64,000 nucleotides of DNA from Streptomyces sp. NBS 14/10 (GCF_002224125.1 NZ_NCSM01000014.1:54779-118778); one strand, 5' to 3'; counted from the stretch's first letter, positions 8,058-18,052 are shown. Translations and numbers: made by a program. Notes: generated from the sequence alone by a model not told the origin.

Positions 8058-10931
8058 ATGACAGAGACGACGAGCGGCCCCGCGCGAGGCTCCCGCTCCA
8101 AGGGCAGCAAGGCGGCCAAGGGTCTGCGCATCGAGCGCATCCACACCACCCCCGGCGTGCATCCGTACGACGAGGTGGTCTGGGAGCGCCGTGACGTCGT
8201 CATGACCAACTGGCGCGACGGGTCGATCAACTTCGAACAGCGTGGCGTCGAGTTCCCCGACTTCTGGTCGGTGAACGCGGTCAACATCGTCACGAGCAAG
8301 TACTTCCGTGGCGCGGTCGGCTCCCCGGAGCGCGAGTCGAGCCTGAAGCAGCTCATCGACCGGGTGGTGCGCACCTACCGCCAGGCCGGCGAGGACAACG
8401 GCTACTTCGCCTCCCCCGCGGACGCCGAGATCTTCGACCACGAGCTCACCTACGCCCTGCTGCACCAGGTCTTCAGCTTCAACTCGCCCGTGTGGTTCAA
8501 CGTCGGAACCAAGCAGCCGCAGCAGGTCAGCGCCTGCTTCATCCTCTCCGTCGACGACTCCATGGAGTCGATCCTCGACTGGTACAAGGAAGAGGGGATG
8601 ATCTTCAAGGGCGGCTCCGGAGCCGGTCTGAACCTCTCCCGTATCCGTTCGTCCAAGGAACTGCTCTCCTCCGGTGGCAACGCCTCCGGTCCGGTCTCCT
8701 TCATGCGCGGCGCCGACGCCTCCGCCGGAACGATCAAGTCCGGCGGCGCCACCCGCAGGGCCGCCAAGATGGTCGTCCTCGACGTCGACCATCCGGATGT
8801 CGAGGCCTTCATCGAGGCCAAGGTGAAGGAGGAGGAGAAGATCCGCGCCCTGCGCGACGCGGGCTTCGACATGGACCTGGGCGGCGAGGACATCACGTCC
8901 GTCCAGTACCAGAACGCCAACAACTCGGTCCGGGTGAACGACACGTTCATGAAGGCCGTGGAGTCCGGCTCGAAGTTCGGTCTGCGCGCCCGTATGAGCG
9001 GCGAGATCCTCGAAGAGGTCGACGCCAAGTCGCTCTTCCGCAAGATGGCCGAGGCCGCCTGGGCCTGCGCCGACCCGGGCATCCAGTACGACGACACGAT
9101 CAACCACTGGCACACCTCGCCGGAGACGGGCCGGATCACCGCCTCCAACCCGTGCAGCGAGTACATGCACCTGGACAACTCCTCGTGCAACCTGGCCTCG
9201 CTCAACCTGATGAAGTTCCTCGACGACGATGACGCGGGCCACCAGCGCTTCGACGCCGAGCGCTTCGCCAAGGTCGTCGAGCTCGTCATCACCGCGATGG
9301 ACATCTCCATCTGCTTCGCGGACTTCCCGACCCAGAAGATCGGCGAGACCACCCGCGCCTTCCGCCAGCTGGGCATCGGCTACGCCAACCTCGGCGCTCT
9401 GCTGATGGCCACCGGCCACGCCTACGACAGCGACGGCGGCCGGGCCCTGGCCGGGGCCATCACCTCGCTGATGACCGGCACGTCCTACCGGCGCTCCGCG
9501 GAGCTGGCCGCGGTCGTCGGCCCGTACGAGGGCTACGCCCGCAACGCCGACGCCCACAAGCGCGTCATGAAGCAGCACTCGGACGCCAACGGCGCCGCCA
9601 AGCGCATGGACGACCTGGACACGCCGGTGTGGGCCGCGGCCACCGAGGCCTGGCAGGACGTGATCCGCCTCGGCGAGAAGAACGGCTTCCGCAACGCCCA
9701 GGCGTCGGTGCTCGCGCCGACCGGCACCATCGGCCTGATGATGGACTGCGACACCACGGGCATCGAGCCGGACCTGGCCCTGGTCAAGTTCAAGAAGCTC
9801 GTCGGCGGCGGCTCGATGCAGATCGTGAACAACACGGTCCCGAAGGCGCTCAAGCGGCTCGGCTACCAGCCCGAGCAGGTCGAGGCGATCGTCGCCCACA
9901 TCGCCGAGCACGGCAACGTCATCGACGCGCCGGGGCTCAAGTCCGAGCACTACGAGGTGTTCGACTGCGCCATGGGCGACCGCTCCATCTCGCCGATGGG
10001 CCATGTGCGCATGATGGCCGCGGCCCAGCCCTTCCTGTCGGGTGCGATCTCCAAGACGGTCAACATGCCGGAGTCGGCCACCGTCGAGGAGATCGAGGAG
10101 ATCTACTTCGAGGGCTGGAAGCTGGGCCTGAAGGCGCTGGCGATCTACCGCGACAACTGCAAGGTCGGCCAGCCCCTCTCGGCCAAGAAGAAGGAGGAGA
10201 AGCCGGCTGAGCAGGCCGAGCCCGAGGCCGAGAAGGTCATCGAGTACCGCCCGGTCCGCAAGCGCCTCCCCAAGGGCCGTCCCGGCATCACGACCTCCTT
10301 CACGGTGGGCGGCGCCGAGGGCTACATGACGGCGAACTCGTACCCGGACGACGGCCTCGGCGAGGTCTTCCTGAAGATGTCCAAGCAGGGCTCGACCCTC
10401 GCGGGCATGATGGACGCCTTCTCGATCGCCGTCTCGGTCGGCCTGCAGTACGGCGTGCCGCTGGAGACCTACGTCTCGAAGTTCACCAACATGCGCTTCG
10501 AGCCGGCCGGCATGACGGACGACCCGGACGTGCGGATGGCGCAGTCGATCGTCGACTACATCTTCCGCCGGCTGGCGCTGGACTTCCTGCCCTTCGAGAC
10601 CCGGTCGGCGCTCGGCATCCACTCCGCGGAGGAGCGGCAGCGCCACCTGGAGACCGGTTCGTACGAGCAGTCCATCGACGACGCCGAGGTGGATGTCGAG
10701 GGCCTGGCACAGTCGGCCCCGCGCCATGTGGACGCCCCGCAGGCCGCCACTTCCAAGCCGCGGGCCGTCGCCCCGGCGCCCAAGCAGGCTCACAGCTCCA
10801 CTGAGCTCGCCGAGATCCAGTTCGGGCTGAACGCCGACGCGCCGCTGTGCTTCTCCTGCGGCACGAAGATGCGCCGGGCGGGCAGCTGCTACCTGTGCGA
10901 GGGCTGCGGCTCGACCAGCGGCTGCAGCTGA
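8058..10931 (+). CDS. nrdJ: Adenosylcobalamin-dependent ribonucleoside-diphosphate reductase (class II)
   Basis: 957-aa class II ribonucleotide reductase, converting ribonucleotides to deoxyribonucleotides independently of oxygen by means of adenosylcobalamin. Visible features: FNSPVWFNVG near residue 145, the loop GGSGAGLNLSRIR, SGGNASGPVSFMRG, the active-site region NPCSEYMHLDNSSCNLASLNL (Cys near 365), the catalytic-thiol/phosphate region ASVLAPTGTIGLMMDCDTTG, and a C-terminal redox/zinc tail CFSCG...CYLCEGCGSTSGCS. ATG at 8058 follows GGGAGG by 5 nt; in-frame upstream sequence belongs to nrdR. The perfect hairpin at 10961 ends the operon. Streptomyces often also carry a class Ia enzyme elsewhere. 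Confidence 0.97.
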   Translation: MTETTSGPARGSRSKGSKAAKGLRIERIHTTPGVHPYDEVVWERRDVVMTNWRDGSINFEQRGVEFPDFWSVNAVNIVTSKYFRGAVGSPERESSLKQLIDRVVRTYRQAGEDNGYFASPADAEIFDHELTYALLHQVFSFNSPVWFNVGTKQPQQVSACFILSVDDSMESILDWYKEEGMIFKGGSGAGLNLSRIRSSKELLSSGGNASGPVSFMRGADASAGTIKSGGATRRAAKMVVLDVDHPDVEAFIEAKVKEEEKIRALRDAGFDMDLGGEDITSVQYQNANNSVRVNDTFMKAVESGSKFGLRARMSGEILEEVDAKSLFRKMAEAAWACADPGIQYDDTINHWHTSPETGRITASNPCSEYMHLDNSSCNLASLNLMKFLDDDDAGHQRFDAERFAKVVELVITAMDISICFADFPTQKIGETTRAFRQLGIGYANLGALLMATGHAYDSDGGRALAGAITSLMTGTSYRRSAELAAVVGPYEGYARNADAHKRVMKQHSDANGAAKRMDDLDTPVWAAATEAWQDVIRLGEKNGFRNAQASVLAPTGTIGLMMDCDTTGIEPDLALVKFKKLVGGGSMQIVNNTVPKALKRLGYQPEQVEAIVAHIAEHGNVIDAPGLKSEHYEVFDCAMGDRSISPMGHVRMMAAAQPFLSGAISKTVNMPESATVEEIEEIYFEGWKLGLKALAIYRDNCKVGQPLSAKKKEEKPAEQAEPEAEKVIEYRPVRKRLPKGRPGITTSFTVGGAEGYMTANSYPDDGLGEVFLKMSKQGSTLAGMMDAFSIAVSVGLQYGVPLETYVSKFTNMRFEPAGMTDDPDVRMAQSIVDYIFRRLALDFLPFETRSALGIHSAEERQRHLETGSYEQSIDDAEVDVEGLAQSAPRHVDAPQAATSKPRAVAPAPKQAHSSTELAEIQFGLNADAPLCFSCGTKMRRAGSCYLCEGCGSTSGCS

Positions 10932-10960
10932 TCACCGGCCCCTCGTGGGCGAACCGCTGA

Positions 10961-10993
10961 GGCGGGGTGCGGGCCCTGGGCCCGCACCCCGCC
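10961..10993 (+). terminator. nrdR-nrdJ terminator
   Basis: Perfect 13-bp stem (GGCGGGGTGCGGG and complement) with a 7-nt loop, followed by TTTGTCG, 30 nt after the nrdJ stop. Confidence 0.85.
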
Positions 10994-11154
10994 TTTGTCG
11001 CTGCCTTTGTCGCCCTGCGGCATGTCGCCTGGTCGCCTCTGAGGGGTGTGCGCCAGGCGTACGGCCGAGCGGATCCTCGAACGTGCTGCCGCCGGGCGAC
11101 CCCCATGCGTAGCCGGACTCCTTCAGTCCGTGATGCGGGCCACCTTCGGGGCCG

Positions 11155-11160
11155 TACGAT
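11155..11160 (+). promoter_or_regulatory. -10 hexamer for a leaderless transcript
   Basis: TACGAT ends 6 nt before the GTG at 11167. That spacing would place the transcription start at or next to the start codon, and no Shine-Dalgarno is present. Confidence 0.5.
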
Positions 11161-11166
11161 GGCGCG

Positions 11167-11772
11167 GTGCTGGTCAAGTGGATTCGCTGCACCGTGGTGG
11201 ACCGCCGCGGTTTCGAGCGGGGGCAGCGGAAGTGGGCGGGGTTGCTCGGCGAACCGGGTTTCCGGGGGCAGGGCGGCGGCTGGAGCCGGGGGCGGCCGGA
11301 TGTGGCGCACATCTTCGCGTTCTGGGAGAGCAGAGCGTTCTACGACTCCTTCATGGCGCGCTCCCACGACCGGCTGGCGGCCGCGCAGTCGGGCACGTAC
11401 CGGGACATGCAGGTGCGGCTGTTCGAGCACCGCTTCGATGTGAAGGTGGGCTTCCAGCCGCGGTTCACGGACGCGGACGTGGTGCGGGTGGCGCACTGCC
11501 GGGTCCACCCGGACCGGGTGGAGCACTTCACGCTGGTGCAGGAGAAGGTGTGGAATCCGGCGATGGCCGGGTCGCCGGGGATGGTGCGCGGGGTGTTCGG
11601 GGACGCTCCGGGCGGTGAGTTCCTGGTGCTGTCGATGTGGAATTCCGCCGCCGAGCACGGCAAGTACCGCGTGGAGCGGGTGGAACGGCTCGCCCTGCGC
11701 GCGCAGACCGAGGCGGACGTAGCGGCGATCGCGGGCGATGTCGTGGGGGTCGAGTCCTCCTGGACGGTGTGA
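11167..11772 (+). CDS. YdbC-family (DUF4937) protein, dimeric alpha/beta-barrel type
   Basis: 201-aa protein resembling the YdbC/DUF4937 group, whose members carry a ferredoxin-like dimeric alpha/beta-barrel fold. The conserved opening is LVKWIRCTVVDRRGFERGQRKWAGL, then HIFAFWESRAFYDSFMARSHD near residues 42-62. A second barrel-like half runs from VVRVAHCRVHP to LSMWNSAAEHGKYR. No catalytic residues can be assigned and no function is established for this group. GTG is used as start, likely leaderless. It is followed closely by the histidine phosphatase, which has its own -10, so they are probably separate transcripts. Confidence 0.72.
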   Translation: MLVKWIRCTVVDRRGFERGQRKWAGLLGEPGFRGQGGGWSRGRPDVAHIFAFWESRAFYDSFMARSHDRLAAAQSGTYRDMQVRLFEHRFDVKVGFQPRFTDADVVRVAHCRVHPDRVEHFTLVQEKVWNPAMAGSPGMVRGVFGDAPGGEFLVLSMWNSAAEHGKYRVERVERLALRAQTEADVAAIAGDVVGVESSWTV

Positions 11773-11788
11773 GCCGGGGCCGGTGGCC

Positions 11789-11794
11789 TAGGGT
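11789..11794 (+). promoter_or_regulatory. -10 hexamer for leaderless histidine phosphatase transcript
   Basis: TAGGGT ends 6 nt before the ATG at 11801; there is no Shine-Dalgarno between them. Confidence 0.45.
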
Positions 11795-11800
11795 GGCCGC

Positions 11801-12472
11801 ATGGCACGACCCCGGCGCATCGTTCTCGTACGGCACGGCGAATCGGAGGGGAACGTTGACGACACGGTGTACGAGCGGGTGCCCGACCATGCCCTGAGCC
11901 TGACGGAGACCGGGCGGCGGCAGTCCGTTGAGGTGGGGGAGCGGTTGCGCGCGATCTTCGCCGACGAGCGGCTCTCGGTCTATGTCTCGCCGTATCGACG
12001 CACCCACCAGACCCTGGAACTGCTCGGCCTCGACCCGTCGCGCACCCGCGTCAGGGAGGAGCCGCGGCTGCGCGAACAGGACTGGGGGAACTGGCAGGAC
12101 CGGGAGGACGTCCGTAAACAGAAGGCCTACCGGGACGCCTATGGGCACTTCTTCTACCGCTTCGCCCAGGGCGAGTCGGGCGCCGACGTCTACGACCGGG
12201 TGGACGCCTTTCTGGAGAGCCTGTGGCGCAGCTTCGAGGACCCCGCCCATCCGCCGAACGTCCTGCTGGTGACCCATGGGCTGACCATGCGGCTGTTCTT
12301 CATGCGGTGGCTGCACTGGACCGTCGCGGAGTTCGAGTCGCTGTCCAACCCGGGCAACGGTGAGACACGGGCCCTGGTGCTCGGCCCCGACGGGCGCTAC
12401 CACCTCGACCGGCCCTTCGAGCGCTGGTGCGCTCCCGAGCCCTATGGCCTTACCAGTTGGAGTGCGCGCTGA
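11801..12472 (+). CDS. Histidine phosphatase family protein (phosphoglycerate mutase-like)
   Basis: 223-aa member of the histidine phosphatase superfamily. It opens with RRIVLVRHGESEGN, where the His of RHG is the phosphorylated nucleophile. A second conserved Arg lies in SPYRRTHQTLELL (about residue 64) and the second catalytic His in LLVTHGLTMRLFFMRW (about 155). DQTWGNWQ-like EQDWGNWQDRED follows the family pattern. The substrate is not predictable; members act on phosphosugars, nucleotides or proteins. Its TGA overlaps the ATG of the ADP-ribosylglycohydrolase by one base, so the two are translationally coupled. Confidence 0.88.
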   Translation: MARPRRIVLVRHGESEGNVDDTVYERVPDHALSLTETGRRQSVEVGERLRAIFADERLSVYVSPYRRTHQTLELLGLDPSRTRVREEPRLREQDWGNWQDREDVRKQKAYRDAYGHFFYRFAQGESGADVYDRVDAFLESLWRSFEDPAHPPNVLLVTHGLTMRLFFMRWLHWTVAEFESLSNPGNGETRALVLGPDGRYHLDRPFERWCAPEPYGLTSWSAR

Positions 12473-13362
12473 TGACCGGAGACCGTTTCCAGCGGGCCCT
12501 GCGGAGCCTGCGTGGGCTGGCTGTGGGCGATGCCCTCGGCTCCCAGTTCTTTGTACCTGTCAACTATCCCCTGCTGGGGCGGCGCGAGCTGCCGCCCGGG
12601 GCCTGGCAGTGGACCGATGACACCGAGATGGCGGGCTCGGTGCTGGCCGTTCTGGTCACCCATGGCCGTATCGACCAGGACGCGCTCGCCCATTCCTTCG
12701 CCGAGCACCATGACTTCGACCGCGGCTACGGGCCCGCGGTGAACCGGATGCTCAGGCTGATCAGAGAGGGCGGCGACTGGCGGGAGCTGGCCGCGGGCCT
12801 GTTCCAGGGGCAGGGCTCATGGGGCAACGGCGCCGCGATGCGGATCGCGCCGCTGGGCGCCTGGTACGCGGGCGACCCGGAGCAGGCCACGCACCAGGCG
12901 GAGATCTCCGCGTACACCACGCACCAGCACCGGGAAGCCGTGGCGGGGGCGATGGCGGTGGCCGCGGCGGCGTCGCTGGCCGCCGATCCGGCGGGCGTCG
13001 GCGGGCCGGACGCCCTGCTGGACCGGGTGATCTCGCTCGTCCCGCGCAGCGCCGTCCAGGCGGGGCTGCGCCGCGCCCGTGACATGCTCGACTACGCGGA
13101 CGCGGGGACCGTCGCGGCGGTGCTCGGCTGTGGCCGCCGCACCAGCGCGCATGACACCGTGCCGTTCGCCCTGTGGTCGGCGGCCCGGCACCTCGGCGCG
13201 TTCGAGGAGGCGTTCTGGACGACCGCCCAGGTGGGTGGGGACGTGGACACCAACTGCGCCATCGTCGGGGGCGTGATCGCGGCCGCGGCGGCCGGTGCGC
13301 CGCCGGGCGAGTGGCAGGACCGCACCGAGCCGCTTCCGGGCTGGGTCCCGGCCGCGGACTGA
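12472..13362 (+). CDS. ADP-ribosylglycohydrolase family protein (DraG-like)
   Basis: 296-aa DraG/ARH-type hydrolase that would remove ADP-ribose from a protein or small-molecule acceptor. Di-metal motifs are intact: GLAVGDALGSQF (residues about 15-26), WTDDTEM near 47 and GGDVDTNCAIVGG near 255. ATG overlaps the preceding stop (TGATG), so I chose it over a longer upstream reading. The neighbouring phosphatase could act in the same clean-up of ADP-ribose or phosphate groups, but this is only suggested by coupling. The acceptor is unknown; dinitrogenase reductase is not a likely substrate because no nif genes are present. Confidence 0.88.
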   Translation: MTGDRFQRALRSLRGLAVGDALGSQFFVPVNYPLLGRRELPPGAWQWTDDTEMAGSVLAVLVTHGRIDQDALAHSFAEHHDFDRGYGPAVNRMLRLIREGGDWRELAAGLFQGQGSWGNGAAMRIAPLGAWYAGDPEQATHQAEISAYTTHQHREAVAGAMAVAAAASLAADPAGVGGPDALLDRVISLVPRSAVQAGLRRARDMLDYADAGTVAAVLGCGRRTSAHDTVPFALWSAARHLGAFEEAFWTTAQVGGDVDTNCAIVGGVIAAAAAGAPPGEWQDRTEPLPGWVPAAD

Positions 13363-13550
13363 CACGTACTGACACTCACTGACCTGCGCCGACGCGGGAG
13401 TGACACGCAGTGCCCACGGGACGTTCCCCCGGCGCCCGGCCCGCGCCGTCGAACCGCCCACGGGCGCTGTCGCGTTGAGTGAGGCGGTCCACGAGGGCCG
13501 GTCGCGGGCCGCCAGGCATAACCCGGTGCACGAGCGGTGCCCGGGCGGCG

Positions 13551-13556
13551 TAATCT
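13551..13556 (+). promoter_or_regulatory. -10 hexamer upstream of rnhB
   Basis: TAATCT lies 10 nt upstream of the rnhB ATG; there is no Shine-Dalgarno, so a very short leader is likely. The rest of the 204-nt gap holds nothing that I recognise. Confidence 0.4.
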
Positions 13557-13566
13557 GGTCCTCGCC

Positions 13567-14268
13567 ATGGTCTACGAACCGCCCACTCACCGCGTCGAGC
13601 GCTCGCTCCGCGCCACCACAGGAGCCAAGATCGTCGTCGGGATCGACGAGGTCGGGCGCGGGGCCTGGGCCGGTCCGGTGACGGTCTGCGCGGCGGTCAC
13701 CGGGCTGCGGCGACCGCCGGCCGGGCTCACCGACTCCAAGCTGCTGAGCCCCAAGAAGCGCACGGCGCTCGCCCAGGAGTTGGAGACGTGGGTCACCTCG
13801 TACTCCCTTGGCCATGCCTCCCCCGAGGAGATCGACGACCTGGGGATGACGGCGGCCCTCCGGCTCGCCGCCACCCGCGCGCTCGACGGACTGCCCGTGC
13901 GCCCCGACGCGGTGATACTCGACGGGAAGCATGACTACCTGGGCGAGCCCTGGAAGGTCCGTACGGTCATCAAGGGCGATCAGTCCTGCGTGGCCGTCGC
14001 CGCGGCCTCGGTGATCGCCAAGGTCCGGCGGGATACGCTGATGGCCGAACTGGGAGCCGCTCACGCGGACTTCCGCTTCGGCGACAACGCGGGGTATCCG
14101 TCGCCCGTGCACCGCGCCGCTCTGACGGAGTTGGGTCCCACCCCCTACCACCGGCTGTCCTGGGCATATCTGGACGGATTGCCCCGCTGGCGGCACCTCA
14201 AGCGGGTCCGCAGCGTTCCCGGACCAGCCGATGCGGAGGATTCCGGTCAACTCGGCTTCGACTTCTGA
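13567..14268 (+). CDS. rnhB: Ribonuclease HII
   Basis: 233-aa type 2 RNase H that incises RNA in RNA-DNA hybrids and at misincorporated ribonucleotides. The DEDD catalytic set begins with [13 protein letters not shown] (Asp/Glu near residues 20-21). [24 protein letters not shown] (third acid, near 119), [18 protein letters not shown] and NAGYPSPVH are present. C-terminal GQLGFDF resembles a clamp-interacting tail. ATG at 13567 is chosen because family similarity starts at [13 protein letters not shown]; the frame is open 10 codons further up. Confidence 0.96.
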   Translation: MVYEPPTHRVERSLRATTGAKIVVGIDEVGRGAWAGPVTVCAAVTGLRRPPAGLTDSKLLSPKKRTALAQELETWVTSYSLGHASPEEIDDLGMTAALRLAATRALDGLPVRPDAVILDGKHDYLGEPWKVRTVIKGDQSCVAVAAASVIAKVRRDTLMAELGAAHADFRFGDNAGYPSPVHRAALTELGPTPYHRLSWAYLDGLPRWRHLKRVRSVPGPADAEDSGQLGFDF

Positions 14269-14329
14269 ACGGTTTATTTCCACCCACCCGCCGATGCGAC
14301 TCGCACCGACGTTTGATAGACATCAGCCC

Positions 14330-14989
14330 ATGCCTCTCATCCCCGAGGAGCCTCAGATTCACGAGAGTGTCCCGGGTCCTCGCGCGACACCGGCCGCAGG
14401 CCGCACCGCGCCGACCCCTCGTCCCGTCCCCGGCCCCGGCCCCCGGCCCGCCCCACGGCGGCCCGGCAGCCCCGGCCCCAACCGCGGCTCCGCCGCGACC
14501 CCCTCGGCCCCGGCCCAGCGCACCGCTGGTGACGTGGCCAGGCCCGGTCCGCCCGCCGGTGCGGCCAAGCCCGCGCCGCCCGTCTCTTCCGTGGAGCCTG
14601 CCGGTCCGCAGCTCCAGCTGATCCCCGCCTCGCCGGAGGGGGCCCTGGACGCGGCGGACGAGGCCGTCGACCTGTTGCTGGACTCCGGTCGGGCGCCCGG
14701 CGAAATCCTGGTGCTGACCACGGGGGAACAGCATCCGTGGGCGGCGCATGAGCTGTCCTTCGGCGAGGCGTCCTACTGGGCGCAGCAGGACGCCGGTGAC
14801 GACGTCTTCTACGCCGCCACCGCTGCCCGCCGCGTCACGGCCCGCCCGGTCGTGGTCGTCGCGGTCAACGGGGGAGGCGACGACGCCGTCGCCCGCGCAC
14901 TGCCCGAGGCGATGCGCCGGGCCGGAACGCTGCTGATCGTCTGCGGCGACTCCGAGCGGATCAACACCCTCATGACCGCGGGCGTCTGA
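14330..14989 (+). CDS. Hypothetical protein with Pro/Ala-rich N-terminus
   Basis: 219 aa, not assigned to a family. The first ~95 residues are Pro/Ala/Gly/Arg-rich and probably disordered. The remainder is a small alpha/beta region (LQLIPASPEGALDAADEAVDLLLDSGRAPGEI to the C-terminus). Its segments EILVLTTGEQHPWAAHELSFG and ARPVVVVAVNGG look like part of a nucleotide-binding or UvrD-helicase C-terminal fold, but Walker motifs are absent. Start is uncertain: ATG 14330 has no Shine-Dalgarno, and an in-frame ATG exists at 14294. It begins 61 nt after rnhB and may be cotranscribed with it. Confidence 0.6.
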   Translation: MPLIPEEPQIHESVPGPRATPAAGRTAPTPRPVPGPGPRPAPRRPGSPGPNRGSAATPSAPAQRTAGDVARPGPPAGAAKPAPPVSSVEPAGPQLQLIPASPEGALDAADEAVDLLLDSGRAPGEILVLTTGEQHPWAAHELSFGEASYWAQQDAGDDVFYAATAARRVTARPVVVVAVNGGGDDAVARALPEAMRRAGTLLIVCGDSERINTLMTAGV

Positions 14990-15014
14990 TCGCGCACCGC
15001 GGGAGCGCGGCCGC

Positions 15015-15638
15015 TCACACGGCCGCGGAGCGGCGCAGCGCCTCGCGAGCTTCACCGTGGGGGTGCGGTACCGCTGCCGTGACGCTGTCGGCGGTGGTGG
15101 TACCGAAGCCGAGGCCGCTGTGGCGGGAGGCGGAGTGCGGCCGACGGCCGCCCCGCCCTTCGCCCAGCACCTGCCAGCCCGCCCGGGTCAGCGTGATGTA
15201 GGCGCCGCAGCGCAGCCCGTGCAGGGTGCAGGCATCGCGCAGGCCCCACATCCAGGCGCCGTCCTCCTCCGTCCACTGGCTCTCGCCGTCCCGGCAGTAG
15301 AGCAGCACGGCGGTACGGACCGGTGTGCGGCGCCGCAGATCGTGCGGGATGACCCGGCGCAGCTGGGCCAGGAGCGCGTTTCGGAACTCCCAGCCGTCGG
15401 CCGCCCAGGAGCGGCGCCGGGTGAACGAGGCACTGGCCGCCAGCCGCTCCTCCGGATCGAGGACCGCGACCACGGCTGTCGAGGGTGTGGGCAGATGGCG
15501 GCTGTGCAGGCCGGTGACGACCTCACGCGGATTGCGCAGCAGCGGAATGCCGGCAGCGGCCCACTCTGCGGGCTCGAGCATCCGGCCAAGCCCGGAAACG
15601 TGATCGGTGGCAGGCGACGGAGCGAAGCCGAAGGTCAC
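15015..15638 (-). CDS. Hypothetical protein
   Basis: 207 aa; I do not recognise the family. It is soluble, with no signal peptide or membrane segment. Notable stretches are EWAAAGIPLLRNPREVV, AVVAVLDPEERLAASASFTRRR and RTAVLLYCRDGESQWTEEDGAWMWGLRDACTLHGL. The C-terminal half contains LRCGAYITLTRAGWQVLGEGRGG. GTG at 15638 is preceded by AGGGAGG, though only 3 nt away, so the start is tentative. It lies downstream of recQ in the same direction, 221 nt apart, and converges on the preceding hypothetical gene. Confidence 0.6.
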   Translation of the reverse strand: MTFGFAPSPATDHVSGLGRMLEPAEWAAAGIPLLRNPREVVTGLHSRHLPTPSTAVVAVLDPEERLAASASFTRRRSWAADGWEFRNALLAQLRRVIPHDLRRRTPVRTAVLLYCRDGESQWTEEDGAWMWGLRDACTLHGLRCGAYITLTRAGWQVLGEGRGGRRPHSASRHSGLGFGTTTADSVTAAVPHPHGEAREALRRSAAV

Positions 15639-15859
15639 GGTCCTCCCTTCGTCTGCGCGCCCACGGTCCGTGCGAAGGTCGGGCATGGGCGCACACCACG
15701 ACACGGCTCCGGCGCACCACGGGCGGCGGCCCGGAAGCAGGGAACTGCTTCAATTCTTGCGGTCGTACTGGCGCGCGGCAACGAGCAATTGGCACACCTG
15801 ACCGGTTTGGGCCGGTCCGCCGTCAATATTCCGCGAGCCGCTCTCACCTGCGGCGGCGG

Positions 15860-18052
15860 TCATCCCTGCACTGCGAGGACCAGCGGAAAGACCGCCTCGG
15901 CCCCGGCCCGGCGGAGCAGCCGGGCGGCCACCGCCAGCGTCCAGCCGGTGTCCGCCAGGTCGTCGACGAGAAGCACCGGCCCCGAGGTCTGCCCGAGCGC
16001 CTCGGCCAGCGCGGGCGGCACCGTCAGCGCGCCGTGCAGCGCCCGCAGCCGCTGAGCGCTGTTGGTGCGCGGCACCCGGGTGTCGGTCCCGGAGCCGAGG
16101 TAGGAGACCGAACCGAGCAGGGGCATCCGGCCGACGGAGGCGATCCGCTCGCCCAGCGTCTGGATCAGCCGCGGCCGGGTGTGCGAGGCCACCGTGACCA
16201 CGCCGACCGGCCGGGCCGGAGCGTCCGGTGCCCCCGACGCCCAGCCTCCGGGCCCCTTGGCCCAGTCGGCGAGCACCGTCACCACGGCGTCGGCCACATC
16301 GTCCGGAACCGGCTCGTCCGGGTTGTGCGGGGCGAGCAGCGGCCGCAGCCGGTTTCCCCAGCCGATATCGGAGAGGCGGCCGAGCGCCCGCCCGGGAGCG
16401 GCCTGCTCACCCGCCGGGATCCGGCCCTTGAGCTCGACGCCGACCGCGGGCAGTCCGGTCGGCCACATACGGCGCGGCTCCACCTCGACGCCGGGGCGCC
16501 CCAACTCGCCGCGCGCCGCGTCCAGCGACGCCGCGGACACCTCGGCGGTGAACCGGGCCCCGGCACAGTTGTCGCAGCGCCCGCACGGCGCCGCCGCCTC
16601 GTCGTCCAGCTGCCGCCGCAGGAACTCCATCCGGCAGCTGGTCGCCGAGGCGTAGTCCCGCATCGCCTGCTGCTCGGACTCCCGCTGCCGCGCCACCCAT
16701 GCGTAGCGCTCCGCGTCGTACGCCCAGGGCTGCCCCGTCGCGGTCCAGCCGCCGCGCACCCGATGGACCGCGCCGTCCACGTCGAGCACCTTGAGCATGA
16801 TCTCCAGGCGCGAGCGGCGCAGGTCGACCTGCGGCTCGAGCGCGGGCAGGGACACCGGCCGGTCCGCCGCCGCCAGCACATCGAGCGTGCGGCGCACCTG
16901 CTCCTCGGAAGGGAAGGCGAGCGAGGCGAAATAGCGCCAGATGGCCTCGTCCTCACGGCCCGGCAGCAGCAGCACTTCGGCATGCTCCACGCCACGCCCG
17001 GCCCGCCCGACCTGCTGGTAGTAGGCGATGGGGGACGAGGGCGAGCCCAGGTGGACCACGAAGCCCAGATCCGGCTTGTCGAAGCCCATGCCCAGCGCGG
17101 AGGTGGCCACCAGGGCCTTGACCCGGTTTCCCAGCAGGTCCTCCTCGGCCTGCTGACGGTCGGCGTTCTCCGTCTTGCCGGTGTAGGAGGCGACGGTATG
17201 GCCGCGCTGCCGCAGGAACGCGGTCACCTCCTCGGCCGCGGCGACCGTGAGGGTGTAAATGATCCCCGAGCCCGGGAGCTCGGGGAGGTGGTCGGCGAGC
17301 CAGGCCAGCCGGTGTGCCGCGTCCGGCAGCCGCAGCACGCCCAGGCTCAGGCTCTCCCGGTCCAGCGGCCCGCGCAGCACCAGCGCCCTCGTGCCGTCCG
17401 CGCCGGAGCCGTCCGCCGCCGACGGCCCGCCCGTGCCCAGCTGGTCGGCGACGTCCGCGGTCACCCGGGCGTTGGCAGTCGCGGTCGTGGCCAGCACGGG
17501 CACGCCCGGCGGCAGGTCGGCGAGCATGGTGCGCAGCCTGCGGTAGTCGGGGCGGAAGTCATGGCCCCAGTCGGAGATGCAGTGTGCCTCGTCGACGACC
17601 AGCAGGCCGGTGGCCGCGGCGAGCTTGGGCAGCACCTGGTCCCGGAAGTCGGGATTGTTCAGCCGCTCGGGGCTGACGAGCAGCACATCCACCTCACCGG
17701 CGGCCACCTCGGCCTGGATGGTGTCCCACTCCTCGGTGTTGGCGGAATTGATCGTGCGCGCGCGGATACCGGCCCGCGCGGCGGCCTCGACCTGGTTGCG
17801 CATCAGCGCCAGCAGCGGCGAGACGATCACCGTCGGGCCGCTGCCGCGCTCGCGCAGCAGGGAGGTGGCGACGAAATACACCGCGGACTTTCCCCATCCC
17901 GTGCGCTGCACGACCAGCGCTCGGCGGCGGTGGGAGACCAGCGCCTCGATCGCCCGCCACTGATCCTCCCGCAGGCGGGCGGAGCCGGAGGGATCCCCGA
18001 CGAGGCGGGCCAGGACGCGGTCGGCCGCGATGCGCAGGTCTTCGTCGCTCAT
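15860..18052 (-). CDS. recQ: RecQ-family DNA helicase fused to a phosphoribosyltransferase-like domain
   Basis: 730 aa. The first ~500 residues are a RecQ helicase: [12 protein letters not shown] (Walker A), [49 protein letters not shown], and a zinc-binding four-Cys element ending [12 protein letters not shown]. No HRDC domain follows. Instead the last ~220 residues include [10 protein letters not shown] and end in [20 protein letters not shown], the PRPP-binding motif of type I phosphoribosyltransferases. ATG 18052 is preferred; a TTG four codons earlier is the only alternative. The fusion recurs in actinobacteria to my knowledge. What the second domain does is not known. Confidence 0.92.
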   Translation of the reverse strand: MSDEDLRIAADRVLARLVGDPSGSARLREDQWRAIEALVSHRRRALVVQRTGWGKSAVYFVATSLLRERGSGPTVIVSPLLALMRNQVEAAARAGIRARTINSANTEEWDTIQAEVAAGEVDVLLVSPERLNNPDFRDQVLPKLAAATGLLVVDEAHCISDWGHDFRPDYRRLRTMLADLPPGVPVLATTATANARVTADVADQLGTGGPSAADGSGADGTRALVLRGPLDRESLSLGVLRLPDAAHRLAWLADHLPELPGSGIIYTLTVAAAEEVTAFLRQRGHTVASYTGKTENADRQQAEEDLLGNRVKALVATSALGMGFDKPDLGFVVHLGSPSSPIAYYQQVGRAGRGVEHAEVLLLPGREDEAIWRYFASLAFPSEEQVRRTLDVLAAADRPVSLPALEPQVDLRRSRLEIMLKVLDVDGAVHRVRGGWTATGQPWAYDAERYAWVARQRESEQQAMRDYASATSCRMEFLRRQLDDEAAAPCGRCDNCAGARFTAEVSAASLDAARGELGRPGVEVEPRRMWPTGLPAVGVELKGRIPAGEQAAPGRALGRLSDIGWGNRLRPLLAPHNPDEPVPDDVADAVVTVLADWAKGPGGWASGAPDAPARPVGVVTVASHTRPRLIQTLGERIASVGRMPLLGSVSYLGSGTDTRVPRTNSAQRLRALHGALTVPPALAEALGQTSGPVLLVDDLADTGWTLAVAARLLRRAGAEAVFPLVLAVQG

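Noticed and set aside
7962..10793. 943-codon open frame antisense to nrdJ
   Set aside because: A high-GC shadow of nrdJ: no ribosome-binding site, no family resemblance, low-complexity composition.
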